Counted from the stretch's first letter, positions 1 to 10,170 are shown. The stretch is DNA of 64,000 nucleotides from an uncultured Lachnospiraceae bacterium (GCA_902779575.1 CACZBW010000006.1:227294-291293), one strand, 5' to 3'. Numbers and translations are program-made. Notes: generated by a model from the letters alone, not told the origin.

Positions 1-1397
1 AGCCTCCCGATCACGATCAGCCTGTCCGTACAGCCTGCCGCATAGGCGCCTACCTCCCTGTGCAGTGCAATCTCATCTTTCCCGAGTTCTCCCATATCGC
101 CAAGAATCGCGACACGGCGCGTATCACATCCGGCGAGTACCTTCAGGGAGGACTTCATGGAAACCGGATTCGCGTTGTAGCAGTCGTCAATCACGGTCAT
201 GGCCGGCGTATGCAGAATCCGGAAACGCCCGGATATTGTCTGCATGGCCGCGATCCCCTCACGGATCTGTTCAAAGGACAGTCCGTAAGTCAGTCCCACC
301 GCCGTTGCCGCCGCGGCGTTGGAAATATTGTGAATCCCGGGAACCGGAACCTTCAGTTCAAAGCTTCCCTCCGGGGTATCCATCCTGCAGAGCGATCCGT
401 CAAAGCCGAGCGGCCGGATATCCGAAGCGCAGACGCAGCGGCCTCTGAGTTCCTCAGGCGGGTAGGTTACTTTGCTGCCGGCGGACAGGTCCTCCGTGCC
501 CTCCTCCTCAGAGGAGACGCCGAAAAAGAGGAGGCTGCGTCCTTTCACATCATGGACAGTCCGCAGTTTATCATCATTTCCGTTAAGCAGAATATGCCCG
601 TTCTCCCTGACATGGTCAAAGATCTCCGTCTTGGCGCGAAGGACGCCGTCCCGGTTCTCGAGATATTCCAGATGGCAGGTCCCGATGTTGGTGATCACAG
701 CCGTATCGGGCCGCGCGATCTTCGCCAGCCTGTGCATGTCCCCGAAATGGGAAATCCCCATCTCCAGAACCGCGATCTCATCCTCCTCCGTCAGCCGGAA
801 GACGGTCAGGGGCAGGCCAAGGTCATTATTGAAATTTCCTTCTGTCTTAAGCGTGCGCAGTTTCCGGCTGAGGACGGAGGCAATCATCTCTTTTGTGCTG
901 GTCTTGCCGACACTGCCGGTCACGCCTGTGACGGGAATGCCCAGAATGTCCAGGTAGAGGGCTGCCGCCGCTCCGAGGGCGGTCTGCGTATCCCGGACGA
1001 GAATCCAGGGCCTGAAAAGGCTCTTCGCGCTTTCCTCTCCGCATCCGCTAAAATGCTTCCGCGCCTCCGGAGTAAAAAGATCGTCCCCGGCAAGCTCCCT
1101 CTCCGAAAACACACAGAGTGCGCCGCGGTCATAGACGGAGGCAATGAATCTGTGGCCGTCCGCCCTGGCGCCGACGATGGCCGCGAAGAGACTTCCCTCC
1201 TCCGCTTTCCTGCTGTCTGTCGTTACAGACTGTATTTCCCGGCCGCGAAAATCGCAGAAAGCGCTGCGCACAGCCTCGTCTGCCCCGGCAGGGCTTCCTT
1301 CTTCATATACCTGATAACTGCCGTCCGCCTTCAGAACGGACAGGTACAGAGTCCCCGCCGCCGCTTCAGCGATCTTCCCCAAAGTCATCCCTTTCAT
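1..1397 (-). CDS. murF: UDP-N-acetylmuramoyl-tripeptide--D-alanyl-D-alanine ligase, C-terminus cut by window edge
   Basis: MurF adds D-Ala-D-Ala to UDP-MurNAc-tripeptide in the cytoplasm, the last step of the peptidoglycan stem peptide. About 465 codons are visible and the frame runs off base 1. The Mur-ligase N-terminal TTDSR motif is at residues 59-63, the ATP loop GVTGSVGKTSTKEM near 157-170, and the glycine-rich LGDMGELG segment late in the protein. The N-terminal domain before TTDSR is longer than usual, where the family has about 35-40 residues. The ATG at 1397 is chosen because GGAG lies 6-7 nt upstream. It follows ddl in the same direction, so substrate maker and user are adjacent. 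Confidence 0.93.
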   Translation of the reverse strand, partial: MKGMTLGKIAEAAAGTLYLSVLKADGSYQVYEEGSPAGADEAVRSAFCDFRGREIQSVTTDSRKAEEGSLFAAIVGARADGHRFIASVYDRGALCVFSERELAGDDLFTPEARKHFSGCGEESAKSLFRPWILVRDTQTALGAAAALYLDILGIPVTGVTGSVGKTSTKEMIASVLSRKLRTLKTEGNFNNDLGLPLTVFRLTEEDEIAVLEMGISHFGDMHRLAKIARPDTAVITNIGTCHLEYLENRDGVLRAKTEIFDHVRENGHILLNGNDDKLRTVHDVKGRSLLFFGVSSEEEGTEDLSAGSKVTYPPEELRGRCVCASDIRPLGFDGSLCRMDTPEGSFELKVPVPGIHNISNAAAATAVGLTYGLSFEQIREGIAAMQTISGRFRILHTPAMTVIDDCYNANPVSMKSSLKVLAGCDTRRVAILGDMGELGKDEIALHREVGAYAAGCTDRLIVIGR

Positions 1398-1532
1398 GCC
1401 AATCTCCGTTCCGCCGCCATTCCGCATGCGGCATAAACAGCCTTGAGAGACTATTTTTCATCATCCCCTGAAAGCAGCCCTCCGCTGCTTTTCTCCCTGA
1501 CTTCTCCTGCACTGACGGATTTGAATCTGTCC

Positions 1533-2564
1533 TTACGAACGGTCGCGGACTGAAACCTCGATCAGTTTCTCGCAAAGAGCCGGAAAATCAATGCCGAGCG
1601 CCGCCGCTTCCTGCGGCAGGAGGCTGGTCGGCGTCATGCCGGGAAGAGTATTGGCTTCCAGGCAGTATACATTTTCGTCCTCATCCATCATCACGTCGAT
1701 CCGGCCGTAGCTGGAAAGACGCAGCGCGTGATATGCCCTCAGGCAGGCCTGCTGCATCTTTTCCGTCACATGCGCCGGAATATCCGCCGGACAGGTCTCA
1801 ATCGTGGAGCCGGCTTTATATTTGTTGACATAATCATAAAATCCGCTGAGCGGAGCGATCTCGATCACCGGATAGACAATTCCGTCCACGATGCCGACAG
1901 AAAACTCCCGTCCCCTGATATACTGCTCGACAATCAGCACATCTTCATAGCTGAAAGCCGTTTCCAGGGCTTTTTTGTATCCTTCCTCCGTGCGGGCTAT
2001 GCTGACCCCGACGCTGGAACCTCCGCAGGCAGGCTTGACCACACAGGGCAGACCCACCTTGTTTTCAGCAGGGGGCAGGATCTCATCCCCGCGCTGAATC
2101 ACGATCCCCTTCGGAGTCGGGACGCCGTTCTCGCGGAAAAGCTGCTTGGTCAGATCCTTGTCCATGGCCAGGGCGCTGCCCAGGCAGCTGCTCCCTGTAT
2201 AAGGGATCCCCATAAGTTCAAAGGTCGCCTGAATCTTGCCGTCTTCCCCGTTGGATCCGTGAAGCGCCATGAATACGGCGTCCGCCTGCTGACAGAGCAT
2301 AAGGACATTGGGTCCGAAAAAACTTCTCCTTTTCTTCAGTTCCTCCAGCTGCCCGTCAAAGCTGCGCGCATAAGCCGCCGCGGCATCCACGTCATATTCA
2401 TCCGGGAAGGCGTTCTCCTCTGTGATCCGCCCGTCCCCGCAGAAAACATCCAGCAGAACGGCCCTGTGGCCCCTGCCTCTGAGCGCCTTGCACACCTGGG
2501 TTCCCGATACGATGGAAATCTCCCGCTCTGTGCTGATTCCTCCGGCCAATACTACAATATTCAT
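1533..2564 (-). CDS. ddl: D-alanine--D-alanine ligase
   Basis: Joins two D-alanines using ATP, supplying the dipeptide for MurF. The protein has 343 residues, the usual Ddl length. It starts MNIVVLAGGISTEREIS, the classic N-terminal loop of the ATP-grasp ligases. Further on are EGFVxxx-like ATP-grasp segments (VVKPACGGSSVGVS near 180) and a C-terminal CLEANTLPGMT, which carries the metal- and substrate-binding Glu/Asn. GGGGAGG lies 8-9 nt before the ATG. It sits 135 bp upstream of murF and is probably cotranscribed with it. A small hairpin at 1471-1491 in the gap has no T-tract and is not a convincing terminator. Confidence 0.95.
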   Translation of the reverse strand: MNIVVLAGGISTEREISIVSGTQVCKALRGRGHRAVLLDVFCGDGRITEENAFPDEYDVDAAAAYARSFDGQLEELKKRRSFFGPNVLMLCQQADAVFMALHGSNGEDGKIQATFELMGIPYTGSSCLGSALAMDKDLTKQLFRENGVPTPKGIVIQRGDEILPPAENKVGLPCVVKPACGGSSVGVSIARTEEGYKKALETAFSYEDVLIVEQYIRGREFSVGIVDGIVYPVIEIAPLSGFYDYVNKYKAGSTIETCPADIPAHVTEKMQQACLRAYHALRLSSYGRIDVMMDEDENVYCLEANTLPGMTPTSLLPQEAAALGIDFPALCEKLIEVSVRDRS

Positions 2565-2659
2565 CCCTGTGATCCTCCCCTTTTATCTATCCGGCCCTTT
2601 TCCGGTCCTGTCCGGACCCTCTGCCATCCCTTATCAGTATGCAGAAGCTCCGGAAATTG

Positions 2660-4792
2660 TCAATTTTTATTTTTCGAAACACTGCTTCCTTCCCCGGCCG
2701 TCGCACTTTTCAGCACGAGGGCGGAGACAGCGGGCAGCGTAAGCGTCAGAAATCCTCCGCGCACCGGAAAGCGCTCCCTTTCCTCTGTAAAACCGGTTAA
2801 ATCCGAGCAGAAAATCCGCTCCATCTCACAGTTCACCGGCACGCCTGCCTCCCAGACCGGAATCCGGACAGCAGTCTCATGCTGCGCATTGTTGAAGGCG
2901 GTTATGATCTGTTCATTTTCATCAAATCTTCCGTAAAAAAGACAGTTCTCTTCCCCGCCCAGCATGCGGAGGGAACCGGTCCGGAGCACCGGATGCTTCC
3001 TGTGCATGCGGATCGCCTGCCGGTGGAATTCCAGCATCTCCCGGTCTTCCTTCCCCCAGGGATAGGTTCTGCGGTTGTCCGGGTCCGTGAAGCCGCATAC
3101 GCCTGCCTCGTCCCCGTAATAGACCGCGGGCGCTCCGGGCCAGGTCATCTGCATGATCACCGCTTCCCGCATGACAGGCCGGCTGACGCCGTCCGAAGCG
3201 GCGTCGTAGTCAAACTGTCCGACACGCGCCGCGATATGGTTGGTCCTGGTCAGGAAACGGCTGTGATCATGGTTGGAAAGCTCATTCATGGCCGTCAGCA
3301 GGGACGGCTCCATAAAGCTGGCCATGTGATAGCGCACGGCGTCACGGAAATTGGGATAATTCCCGATCTGCTCCGGAATAAATACGTCAGAATGCTTTTC
3401 CATCCCCGTAAAAAACCAGGTCAGGGGTTCCATGAACGCGTCATAATTCATGACGCTGTCCCATTCGTCTCCCTTGAGCCAGCTCTCACAGTTTCCGTAA
3501 TGCTCTGCCAGGATCAGCGCGTCCGGGTTCGCCTCTTTGACCACAGTCCGGAAACGCTTCCAGAAGCTGTGGTTGAATTCGGGGGAAAAGCCGAGGTCCG
3601 CGGCAACGTCAAGGCGCCATCCGTCGGCATTGTAAGGAGGACTGACCCATTTTTCCCCGATCTGGAGAATGTATTCCGTAAGCTCCTCCGAGTTCTCATA
3701 ATTCAGCTTGGGCAGCGTATCCACTCCCCACCATCCCTCATAGGAGTCATTGTCCGGCCAGGCATTCTCGTCCTTAAAGGAGAAATAAGGTCTCCAGGGG
3801 CTGTCAGGGTCCAGATAGGCGCCCTCCGGGCCTTTCCGGCTCTCCTTATAGATCCCTTCCCGGTCCATCCAGCGGTTGAAGGAACCGCAGTGATTGAAGA
3901 CCCCGTCCAGGATCAGCCGCATTCCGCGGGCGTGGATCTCGCCGCACAGGAGCCGGAAGAGGTCATTGCTTGCTTCCAGGTTCCTCTCGTCCGTGACGCG
4001 GCGGATATAGCGCTCCGAATCCGTATTCTCCTGATCCCCATCCTTAAGGACCTGTCCGCCGTCAGCGACAATCCTGCCCAGGTGAGGATCGATAAAGCCG
4101 TAATCCTGCGTATCATATTTGTGATTGGAAGGAGACAGAAACAGAGGATTAAAATAGATTACCTCGATCCCCAGTTCCTGCAGATAATCCAGCTTTTTCC
4201 GGACTCCCTCCAGATCCCCGCCGTAAAAATTCCCGACGTCAAAGGGTTCCGGAAGCCTGTCCCAGTCTGCGACCCGGTGCGTATGCCCGCCTCCGTAGCT
4301 GTATTCATGGTCAAGCACATCATTGCCGGGATCCCCGTTGCAGAAGCGGTCCGTAAAGATCTGGTACATGACGGCGCCTTTTGCCCAGTCAGGCGTCGAA
4401 AAACCCGGGCAGATCCGGAAAAGAAAATGTTCATCCGGCTGCTCCGAAACGCCTCCTTTTGTATAGCAGACCTGCCGGTCACGGCCGTGCACCTCAAAAT
4501 AATAGGCCAGCGGCTCATCCGACAGGCGGAGCTTAACCGCGAAATAATCAAAAACGCCTTCCGACCGCTCCGGCGTCATAGGAAGCTTCTCCCTGTTTAC
4601 CGGGCAAAGATAAACTGCCTCCGCGTTCGCCGCGGCTGTACGGAAGCGAATCGTAACTTCCTCCCCTATCTCCGGCTCCATGGGACAGACGAAAGTTTTT
4701 GTCCCGTCAGAAAAAAGGGCGTCTGTATTCAGAATGCCGGCCGCATCCGCCGGAAAGGTTCTCTCTTCTCTGTCGTCAGCAGAATTCTGCAT
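2660..4792 (-). CDS. GH13 alpha-glycosidase (neopullulanase/cyclomaltodextrinase type)
   Basis: A 710-residue cytoplasmic-type enzyme without a signal peptide, likely hydrolysing maltodextrins, cyclodextrins or pullulan fragments. An N-terminal beta-sandwich (about residues 25-125, CBM34-like) precedes a TIM barrel that begins WAKGAVMYQIFTDRF. The GH13 regions are visible: DGVFNHCG, GWRLDVAADL (nucleophile Asp near 395), LILAEHYG (acid/base Glu near 425) and LSNHDHSR (transition-state Asp near 506). It ends in a short beta domain. Exact substrate preference cannot be read from sequence. It stands alone between ddl and ftsH, with its own upstream region. Confidence 0.9.
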   Translation of the reverse strand: MQNSADDREERTFPADAAGILNTDALFSDGTKTFVCPMEPEIGEEVTIRFRTAAANAEAVYLCPVNREKLPMTPERSEGVFDYFAVKLRLSDEPLAYYFEVHGRDRQVCYTKGGVSEQPDEHFLFRICPGFSTPDWAKGAVMYQIFTDRFCNGDPGNDVLDHEYSYGGGHTHRVADWDRLPEPFDVGNFYGGDLEGVRKKLDYLQELGIEVIYFNPLFLSPSNHKYDTQDYGFIDPHLGRIVADGGQVLKDGDQENTDSERYIRRVTDERNLEASNDLFRLLCGEIHARGMRLILDGVFNHCGSFNRWMDREGIYKESRKGPEGAYLDPDSPWRPYFSFKDENAWPDNDSYEGWWGVDTLPKLNYENSEELTEYILQIGEKWVSPPYNADGWRLDVAADLGFSPEFNHSFWKRFRTVVKEANPDALILAEHYGNCESWLKGDEWDSVMNYDAFMEPLTWFFTGMEKHSDVFIPEQIGNYPNFRDAVRYHMASFMEPSLLTAMNELSNHDHSRFLTRTNHIAARVGQFDYDAASDGVSRPVMREAVIMQMTWPGAPAVYYGDEAGVCGFTDPDNRRTYPWGKEDREMLEFHRQAIRMHRKHPVLRTGSLRMLGGEENCLFYGRFDENEQIITAFNNAQHETAVRIPVWEAGVPVNCEMERIFCSDLTGFTEERERFPVRGGFLTLTLPAVSALVLKSATAGEGSSVSKNKN

Positions 4793-5349
4793 GCTGTAAT
4801 CTCTCTTCCTGAAACGCAGAGATGCGCTGTCCTGCAGGCTCTTCCAGGCTGAAAAGCCGGATCATCAGCATTTCTCTGTTTTGATTTCTGAGTTCCGCCG
4901 GACGGCGCCGGCCATACGTCTGCCGGGAGAAAGGCAGCGCCGCAAAAGCGACTGCTGCCCCGGTCAAGGAATGCTGCCCCGGTTCCTGCCGCGCCGTTTC
5001 TTCCGGGTGTGAAAAAAGGACAGCGCGCAAACGCTGCCCTTTTCTCTTGGAGAAGGTATTCTCTTATGGGGTGTAGCAAAAACTATATAATGTATTGGGG
5101 TTTTACGAATTAATTTTATCACACCCCCTGCAAGAAGTGTGCCCAAACATGCACAAATATATCCAGCAAAATTGTGCAAGTTGTACAGACAAGTTGCTTT
5201 TCAGCATCCAGCGCAATGTTTACAAGACAATTTGCCCGCTCAATTTATATATTCGCAAATTTATACTTTGTATTTCGCTTTTTCTGACGCTCTCCGGGAA
5301 AGTGTGACCGGGTCATTTCCAGTCAGCAAATCCTTCCCGCCAGCGTCTC
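4793..5349. other. Intergenic region between ftsH and the GH13 gene
   Basis: This 557 bp gap holds an intrinsic terminator at 5013-5044 and an AT-rich stretch at about 5080-5270 that is a plausible place for the GH13 promoter. I see TATATA-like hexamers there but no convincing paired -35 box. A 71-codon minus-strand frame (5179 to 4964) runs through the terminator and is not believed. No RNA gene is recognised. Confidence 0.6.
5013..5044 (-). terminator. Intrinsic terminator downstream of ftsH
   Basis: The arms AAAAGGGCAGCG and CGCTGTCCTTTTTT flank a short loop and give a GC-rich stem followed on the minus strand by six T. It lies about 300 bp after the ftsH stop and before the GH13 gene. 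The stem is nearly symmetric, with a shorter T-run on the other strand. Confidence 0.75.
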
Positions 5350-7155
5350 TCAGAACAGAGCCTCGAACTCTTCCCGGGTTATTTTTTCCTTTTCCAGCAA
5401 AAGCTCCGCGGACCTGTCCAGGACATCCCTGTGCGAAGAAATCAGATCCTTCGCCTGGCTGTAGGCACTGTCGATGATCTGCTTCACTTCTTCGTCGATG
5501 ACGGAGGCGATCCGTTCCCCGTACTGTCTGGTATGCGCCAGCTCCTTCCCGATGAAGATCTCATCTTCGCTCTGTTCATAATTGATCGGGCCCAGGCGTT
5601 CGGAGAAGCCGTACTTTGTGACCATGGCCCTGGCAATACCGGAAGCCTCCTTGATATCCTGGGACGCGCCCGTCGTGATATCCCCGATCACAAGTTCCTC
5701 CGCAACCCGCCCGCCGAGACTGACGACGATGTTCTGGAACATCTTGTTCTTTGTATCGAACATCTCGTCTCTCTCCGGCAGAGGCATGGTATAGCCTGCC
5801 GCCCCGCGGCCCGTGGGGATAATCGAGATCGTGTGGACCGGCCCGACATCCGGAAGCAGATGGAAGAGAATGGCGTGTCCGGACTCATGGTAAGCCGTAA
5901 TCCGCTTTTCTTTCTCCGAAATAACCCTGCTGTGCTTCTCCGGCCCGATGCCGATATGAATGAAGGCCTGGTTAATATCGCTCTGCTTCAGGTAAGTCCT
6001 TTTATTCTTAGCGGCAAGGATCGCCGCTTCGTTCATGAGATTCTCCAGATCCGCCCCCGTGAATCCCGCTGTCGTGCGCGCGACGATCTGAAGATCCACG
6101 TCATCTGAAAGAGGTTTATTCTTCGAATGAACCTTCAGGATCTCCTCCCGGCCTTTCACGTCCGGACGGCCTACCGCCACCTGGCGGTCAAAACGTCCCG
6201 CTCTGAGGATCGCCGGATCCAGAATATCCACGCGGTTCGTCGCAGCCATTACGATGATGCCTTCATTCTCCGAAAAACCGTCCATCTCCACAAGAAGCTG
6301 GTTCAGCGTCTGTTCCCGCTCGTCATGTCCCCCGCCCATGCCGGTTCCTCTCCGGCGGCCGACCGCGTCGATCTCGTCTATGAACACGATGCAGGGCTGG
6401 TTTTTCTTCGCCTCCTCGAAGAGGTCCCTCACACGGGAGGCGCCGACGCCCACGAACATCTCCACAAAATCCGAGCCGGAAATGGAGAAGAAGGGAACTC
6501 CCGCTTCCCCCGCTACCGCCCTCGCCAGAAGCGTCTTGCCGGTTCCGGGCGGGCCCACCAGGATAATGCCTTTCGGTATGCGGGCGCCCACTTTCAGGAA
6601 CTGTTCCGGCTCGGACAGGAACTGGACAATCTCCGCCAGCTCTTCCTTTTCCTCATCAAGTCCCGCCACGTCGTCAAATGTGACCTTCCGCGCGTCCGGC
6701 GTAAACATCCTGGCGCGGCTCTTTCCGAAATTCATCATCACGGAACCGCTTCCGCCGCCCTGCTGCCGGTTGAGAAACATGATCAGGAACAGGAACATGA
6801 CCGACATCAGAATCACCGGCAGAATGGAAGTAAAGAGGATTCCGCTCCTGGATACATTCTCCACATCGACCGTTACGTCATAAGCGCTCAGCAGCTCCTG
6901 CGCCGCATTGACGTCGGAGACATTCACCGTAAGTACTTCATCTTCTGTGGTTGTCACCTGCAGGGTACCGGTCGGGACTTCCTCATTCTGGATCACGTCC
7001 ACTCTGGATACTTCTCCTTTTTCCAGCATATGGACAAGCCTCGCCTGCGTGATGTCGCTTCTGCCGTTGAAGCTGTCGCGCAGCGCGAAAATCAGAAAGA
7101 TGCAGATCATTCCGAGCAGAAGGTAAAAACCCGTTCCTCTCGAAGTCTTATTCAA
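5350..7155 (-). CDS. ftsH: ATP-dependent zinc metalloprotease FtsH
   Basis: Membrane-anchored AAA+ protease that degrades misfolded membrane proteins and regulatory substrates. Two membrane segments (about residues 10-25 and 105-128) flank an extracytoplasmic loop. The AAA module follows, with GPPGTGKT near 204, CIVFIDEID and the second region of homology. The zinc site HESGH is near 424. The start is a TTG at 7155, with AAAGGAG placed 9 nt upstream. A TTG three codons earlier touches the ribosome site and is unlikely. The predicted product has 601 residues, near the family norm. It ends the hup-to-ftsH block and follows hpt by 65 bp. Confidence 0.95.
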   Translation of the reverse strand: MNKTSRGTGFYLLLGMICIFLIFALRDSFNGRSDITQARLVHMLEKGEVSRVDVIQNEEVPTGTLQVTTTEDEVLTVNVSDVNAAQELLSAYDVTVDVENVSRSGILFTSILPVILMSVMFLFLIMFLNRQQGGGSGSVMMNFGKSRARMFTPDARKVTFDDVAGLDEEKEELAEIVQFLSEPEQFLKVGARIPKGIILVGPPGTGKTLLARAVAGEAGVPFFSISGSDFVEMFVGVGASRVRDLFEEAKKNQPCIVFIDEIDAVGRRRGTGMGGGHDEREQTLNQLLVEMDGFSENEGIIVMAATNRVDILDPAILRAGRFDRQVAVGRPDVKGREEILKVHSKNKPLSDDVDLQIVARTTAGFTGADLENLMNEAAILAAKNKRTYLKQSDINQAFIHIGIGPEKHSRVISEKEKRITAYHESGHAILFHLLPDVGPVHTISIIPTGRGAAGYTMPLPERDEMFDTKNKMFQNIVVSLGGRVAEELVIGDITTGASQDIKEASGIARAMVTKYGFSERLGPINYEQSEDEIFIGKELAHTRQYGERIASVIDEEVKQIIDSAYSQAKDLISSHRDVLDRSAELLLEKEKITREEFEALF

Positions 7156-7220
7156 ACTGTGCAACTCCTTTCCCGCGAAAACCGGCCTGAGCCGGTAATC
7201 ATATATGTTTCCGCACGGGA

Positions 7221-7751
7221 TTACTCTTCAGAGAGGGCAAGCACCCCGATATAGGGAAGATTCCGGTATCTCTGATCATAATCAAGGCCGTAACCGATCA
7301 CGAATTCATCCGGGATCTGGAATCCCTGGTAATCCACGTCCACCTCACATTCCCTGCGGTCCGGCTTGTCAAGCAGCGTACAGAGACGGATGCTTGCCGG
7401 CCTGCGGTTTGAAAGGTTTTTAAGCAGATAGCTCAGCGTGCGGCCGGAGTCAATAATATCCTCCACCACGATCACCTCGCGCCCTTCCAGCGGCTCGTCC
7501 AGGTCCTTGATCAGTTTGACGATGCCGGAAGATTTCGTTCCGCTGCCGTAGCTTGACACAGACATAAAGTCCATAGTCACCGGAATGGTCAGACGTTTTG
7601 CAAGTTCACAGACAAAAAACACGCTGCCCTTGAGAATCCCTACGAGATGGACCACCTTTCCCTCATAATCCCTGCTGATCTCATCGGCAAGCTGCTGAAT
7701 GCGTTCCTCCACCTTATCCTGGGGAATCAGAATTCTGGTTGTCTCTTTCAT
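7221..7751 (-). CDS. hpt: Hypoxanthine phosphoribosyltransferase
   Basis: Salvages hypoxanthine and guanine to IMP and GMP using PRPP. The 176-residue protein is the normal bacterial length. It has the PRPP-binding signature [14 protein letters not shown] near residues 95-108, the flexible-loop SSYGSGT and the C-terminal [17 protein letters not shown] that closes on the purine. It lies between tilS and ftsH, an arrangement conserved across Firmicutes where the three are cotranscribed. Confidence 0.96.
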   Translation of the reverse strand: MKETTRILIPQDKVEERIQQLADEISRDYEGKVVHLVGILKGSVFFVCELAKRLTIPVTMDFMSVSSYGSGTKSSGIVKLIKDLDEPLEGREVIVVEDIIDSGRTLSYLLKNLSNRRPASIRLCTLLDKPDRRECEVDVDYQGFQIPDEFVIGYGLDYDQRYRNLPYIGVLALSEE

Positions 7752-7820
7752 CTTCCTCTCTCCTTCTGGAAAGTCTGTCTTCCGTGTCCTGCCCGCTCCG
7801 GGTACGGAAGGATGCTTCCT

Positions 7821-9296
7821 TCATCCCCCGTCCGGCAGCCGCGCTTCATCTTCCTTCACTACCTTTATATAAGGATCCCCGCACTTCACCCGGGCGCCTT
7901 CACTGATTCTTCCGCCGACAACCCAGAGGATATGGCTTCCCTGCGCAAGCAGGGGAATGCGGTCTCTGATTTCCCTCGGGATCTTGCAGCCGATGAAATA
8001 ATCTTTCAGTTTCTGTCTCCCGCCGGAAGCGTTCACGATCAGGTAGTCTCCGCTTCTTCTTGTGCGCATGCACAGATACGCACCCATTGTATCATACGAG
8101 AGCCATTTCGTGTATCTTTTTTGTTCAATCACGGCGGGACTTCCGGGAGCATTTCCGCCCGGAAACAAGCTTCCGAAAGCGCAGCGGTAAGGGCTTCCGC
8201 CGAAGGAAAAAGTCCCTTCTTCCCGGAGCGGAACTTCCATCCATTCTTCTCGGGCAGCTTCTGCAGCGAAGCCCGGAGGAATAAAGCGGAGAATTCCGTC
8301 CTCCCGGACCGCCCGGCCCCCTCCGGGAAGGCTGGCGGCTTTTCCGCAGCTCATGGATGCAAGGGCCAGCAGTTCCTCCACATGAACTCTGCCGACGTCT
8401 TTCAGGCTGCCTCCCGGCATCACGCCCCGGATACACTCCCGCAGGACTCTCCGCCGGATCAGCGGGTCTTCCCGGAAAAAGCGGTCAAGGAGCAGAATCT
8501 TCGTCCCGCCTTCCGGCCCGCTTCTGATCATTTCCCCCGCAGCCTTCGCTGTCTGTCGGGCAAGGTAGTCCTCTGTCTCCCGCAGCTGCTCCGCCGCCAG
8601 GGAAATGTGCTCCGCGGTCCTGCTGTTCAGGGCTTCCAGCTCCGGAAGAACGGAAAGGCGGATTCTGTTCCGGGTAATCTCCAGGTCTTCATTGGTCCTG
8701 TCTGTACAGAAAGGAATGCCCTTCTCCATCAGAAATGATTCAATTTCCCTGCGCCTTGTCCCGATCAGGGGCCGGATCAGGAAAATCTCCCTGCCTTCCC
8801 CGCCTTTCTTTCCGAGACTGCGGACCGGACGGATCCCGCCCAGCCCTCTCAGGCTGCTCCCCCTGGTCAGGTTCCAGAGAACCGTCTCCGCCTGATCATT
8901 CAGGTTATGCGCGACCGCTATCTTATTTGCCCCCGTCTTTAAGGCGGTTTCCAGGAAAATGCGGTATCTCTCCTCCCGTGCCGTCTCCTCCGTTCCCTGT
9001 CCCAGCGCTTTCGCAAGGTCGGGGACCCGGATATGTTCGACGGAAAGCGGAATCTCCAGCCGGGCGCACAGCTCCCGGACAAAAACGCAGTCTGACTCAG
9101 ACTCCGCGCCCCTGATCCCGTGTTCCACATGGACCGCCTCCAGCAGAAAATCCCTCCGGGGCGCCAGTTCCCTGAGCAGATAAAGAAGACATACTGAATC
9201 CGCTCCGCCGGAAACCCCGGCAAGAATATGATCCCCGGCCTGCAGCATCCCGTATCTGTCCGCCAGCTCTTCTGTCCGCCGCAGCAGAAAATCCAT
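7821..9296 (-). CDS. tilS: tRNA(Ile)-lysidine synthase
   Basis: Converts C34 of the CAU-anticodon tRNA-Ile to lysidine, so that it reads AUA. The N-type ATP pyrophosphatase loop SGGADS is near residues 28-33, and the TilS catalytic HNLNDQAET element is near 132. The C-terminal tRNA-binding domain (about 380-491) includes the KLKDYFIGCKIPREIRDRIPL-type segment. The length, 491 residues, is normal. It lies between divIC and hpt as in Bacillus. The spoIIE gene often found just upstream in spore formers is not here. Confidence 0.95.
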   Translation of the reverse strand: MDFLLRRTEELADRYGMLQAGDHILAGVSGGADSVCLLYLLRELAPRRDFLLEAVHVEHGIRGAESESDCVFVRELCARLEIPLSVEHIRVPDLAKALGQGTEETAREERYRIFLETALKTGANKIAVAHNLNDQAETVLWNLTRGSSLRGLGGIRPVRSLGKKGGEGREIFLIRPLIGTRRREIESFLMEKGIPFCTDRTNEDLEITRNRIRLSVLPELEALNSRTAEHISLAAEQLRETEDYLARQTAKAAGEMIRSGPEGGTKILLLDRFFREDPLIRRRVLRECIRGVMPGGSLKDVGRVHVEELLALASMSCGKAASLPGGGRAVREDGILRFIPPGFAAEAAREEWMEVPLREEGTFSFGGSPYRCAFGSLFPGGNAPGSPAVIEQKRYTKWLSYDTMGAYLCMRTRRSGDYLIVNASGGRQKLKDYFIGCKIPREIRDRIPLLAQGSHILWVVGGRISEGARVKCGDPYIKVVKEDEARLPDGG

Positions 9297-9438
9297 CGCC
9301 TGCCCCCTTTCCCGTTTCCGGCATCACCTGTCTCTCTGCCAGTACCCCGAACCGGAATCACAGGCAGTACGCGATGAAGAATAAAAAGCTCTGCAGAACT
9401 ACGTTCCGCAGAGCAATCTCTTCTCTGTATCCGGTCCA

Positions 9439-9747
9439 TCAGCTGCCGGCCGAGCGGAATATGACCTCATCCGGATAGACGAAGCCGAACTTCTCCCGGG
9501 CAGTCTTTTCCACATACTCATCCGACCTTGTGTAGGCGCGGAAATCCTCGATCTGTTCTGATCTTCCTTCTTCTTCCACAATCAGCTCGCTCAGCTGGCT
9601 GATCTGGTCGGCGAGCGCGGCATTCTTCAAAGTAAGCCTGCGACTCTGATAGACCATGACAACAAGAAGAATCATAACAACCAGCATGATCAGGACCATG
9701 CCGCGCTGGTTGCTCCTGGCAACCGGCCTCTTACCCTGTCCGGACAT
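9439..9747 (-). CDS. divIC: FtsB/DivIC-family septum formation initiator
   Basis: A 102-residue bitopic division protein that would act with FtsL and DivIB at the septum. A basic N-terminus (to about residue 16) is followed by one membrane segment (about 17-35) and a coiled coil (38-70). The family ending is REKFGFVYPDEVIF. The gene has its own promoter at 9832-9860 directly behind rqcP. In spore-forming relatives yabP and yabQ usually lie between rqcP and this gene; here only 150 bp separate them. Confidence 0.88.
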   Translation of the reverse strand: MSGQGKRPVARSNQRGMVLIMLVVMILLVVMVYQSRRLTLKNAALADQISQLSELIVEEEGRSEQIEDFRAYTRSDEYVEKTAREKFGFVYPDEVIFRSAGS

Positions 9748-9831
9748 AGTTTTTTACCCCTTTTATCCCCTGACTGACTCTGTCCGACTGCTCCCCAGCT
9801 GCGAACAGAATCTTAAGAAAAATCAAAGATT

Positions 9832-9860
9832 ATTCTAAACTGCGCAGGACAATTATGCAA
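9832..9860 (-). promoter_or_regulatory. Sigma-A promoter for divIC
   Basis: On the minus strand TTGCAT (9855-9860) and TAGAAT (9832-9837) are separated by 17 nt. It lies 85-110 bp before the divIC start, in the gap after rqcP. Confidence 0.65.
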
Positions 9861-9897
9861 GAACCTTCTCCTCATTTTCCGGAAAAGTTACAAAAAT

Positions 9898-10137
9898 TTA
9901 AAGATATCGAAACATCTCCTGCGCCTCTTCCTTGCGGACAGTCTCCTGTATGCTGAGTACTTCCGCTTTGACGCTCCGGTTTCCGAAAGCGATCTCAATC
10001 ACGTCTCCCTCTTTCACCGGCGCGGAAGCCCTGGCAATCTTCCCGTTCAGCAGTACCCGTCCCGCGTCGCAGGCCTCATTCGCGACCGTTCTGCGCTTTA
10101 CCAGCCGGGACACTTTCAGATATTTATCCAGTCTCAT
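9898..10137 (-). CDS. rqcP: S4-domain RNA-binding protein RqcP (Hsp15/YabO family)
   Basis: A small S4 RNA-binding protein. In Bacillus the homologue RqcP stabilises P-site tRNA on obstructed 50S subunits during alanine tailing. The S4 fold is recognised from MRLDKYLKVSRLVKRRTVAN, ACDAGRVLLNG and VKEGDVIEI. The ATG at 10137 is preferred over one nine codons upstream because GGGGGG lies 7 nt before it and homologues begin MRLDKYLK. That gives 79 residues, the family length. It lies 90 bp behind hup, across a terminator-like hairpin. Confidence 0.9.
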   Translation of the reverse strand: MRLDKYLKVSRLVKRRTVANEACDAGRVLLNGKIARASAPVKEGDVIEIAFGNRSVKAEVLSIQETVRKEEAQEMFRYL

Positions 10138-10170
10138 ATGCTTTCCCCCCAAAAAGTTTCCCAAAAAGAA

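Noticed and set aside
1471-1491. Hairpin between ddl and murF as a terminator
   Set aside because: An 8 bp stem exists but neither strand has a T-run, and the genes are a natural operon.
4964-5179. 71-codon minus-strand frame with a hydrophobic start (MHNFAGYICACLGTLL)
   Set aside because: It runs through the ftsH terminator hairpin, has no ribosome site and its second half is basic low-quality sequence.
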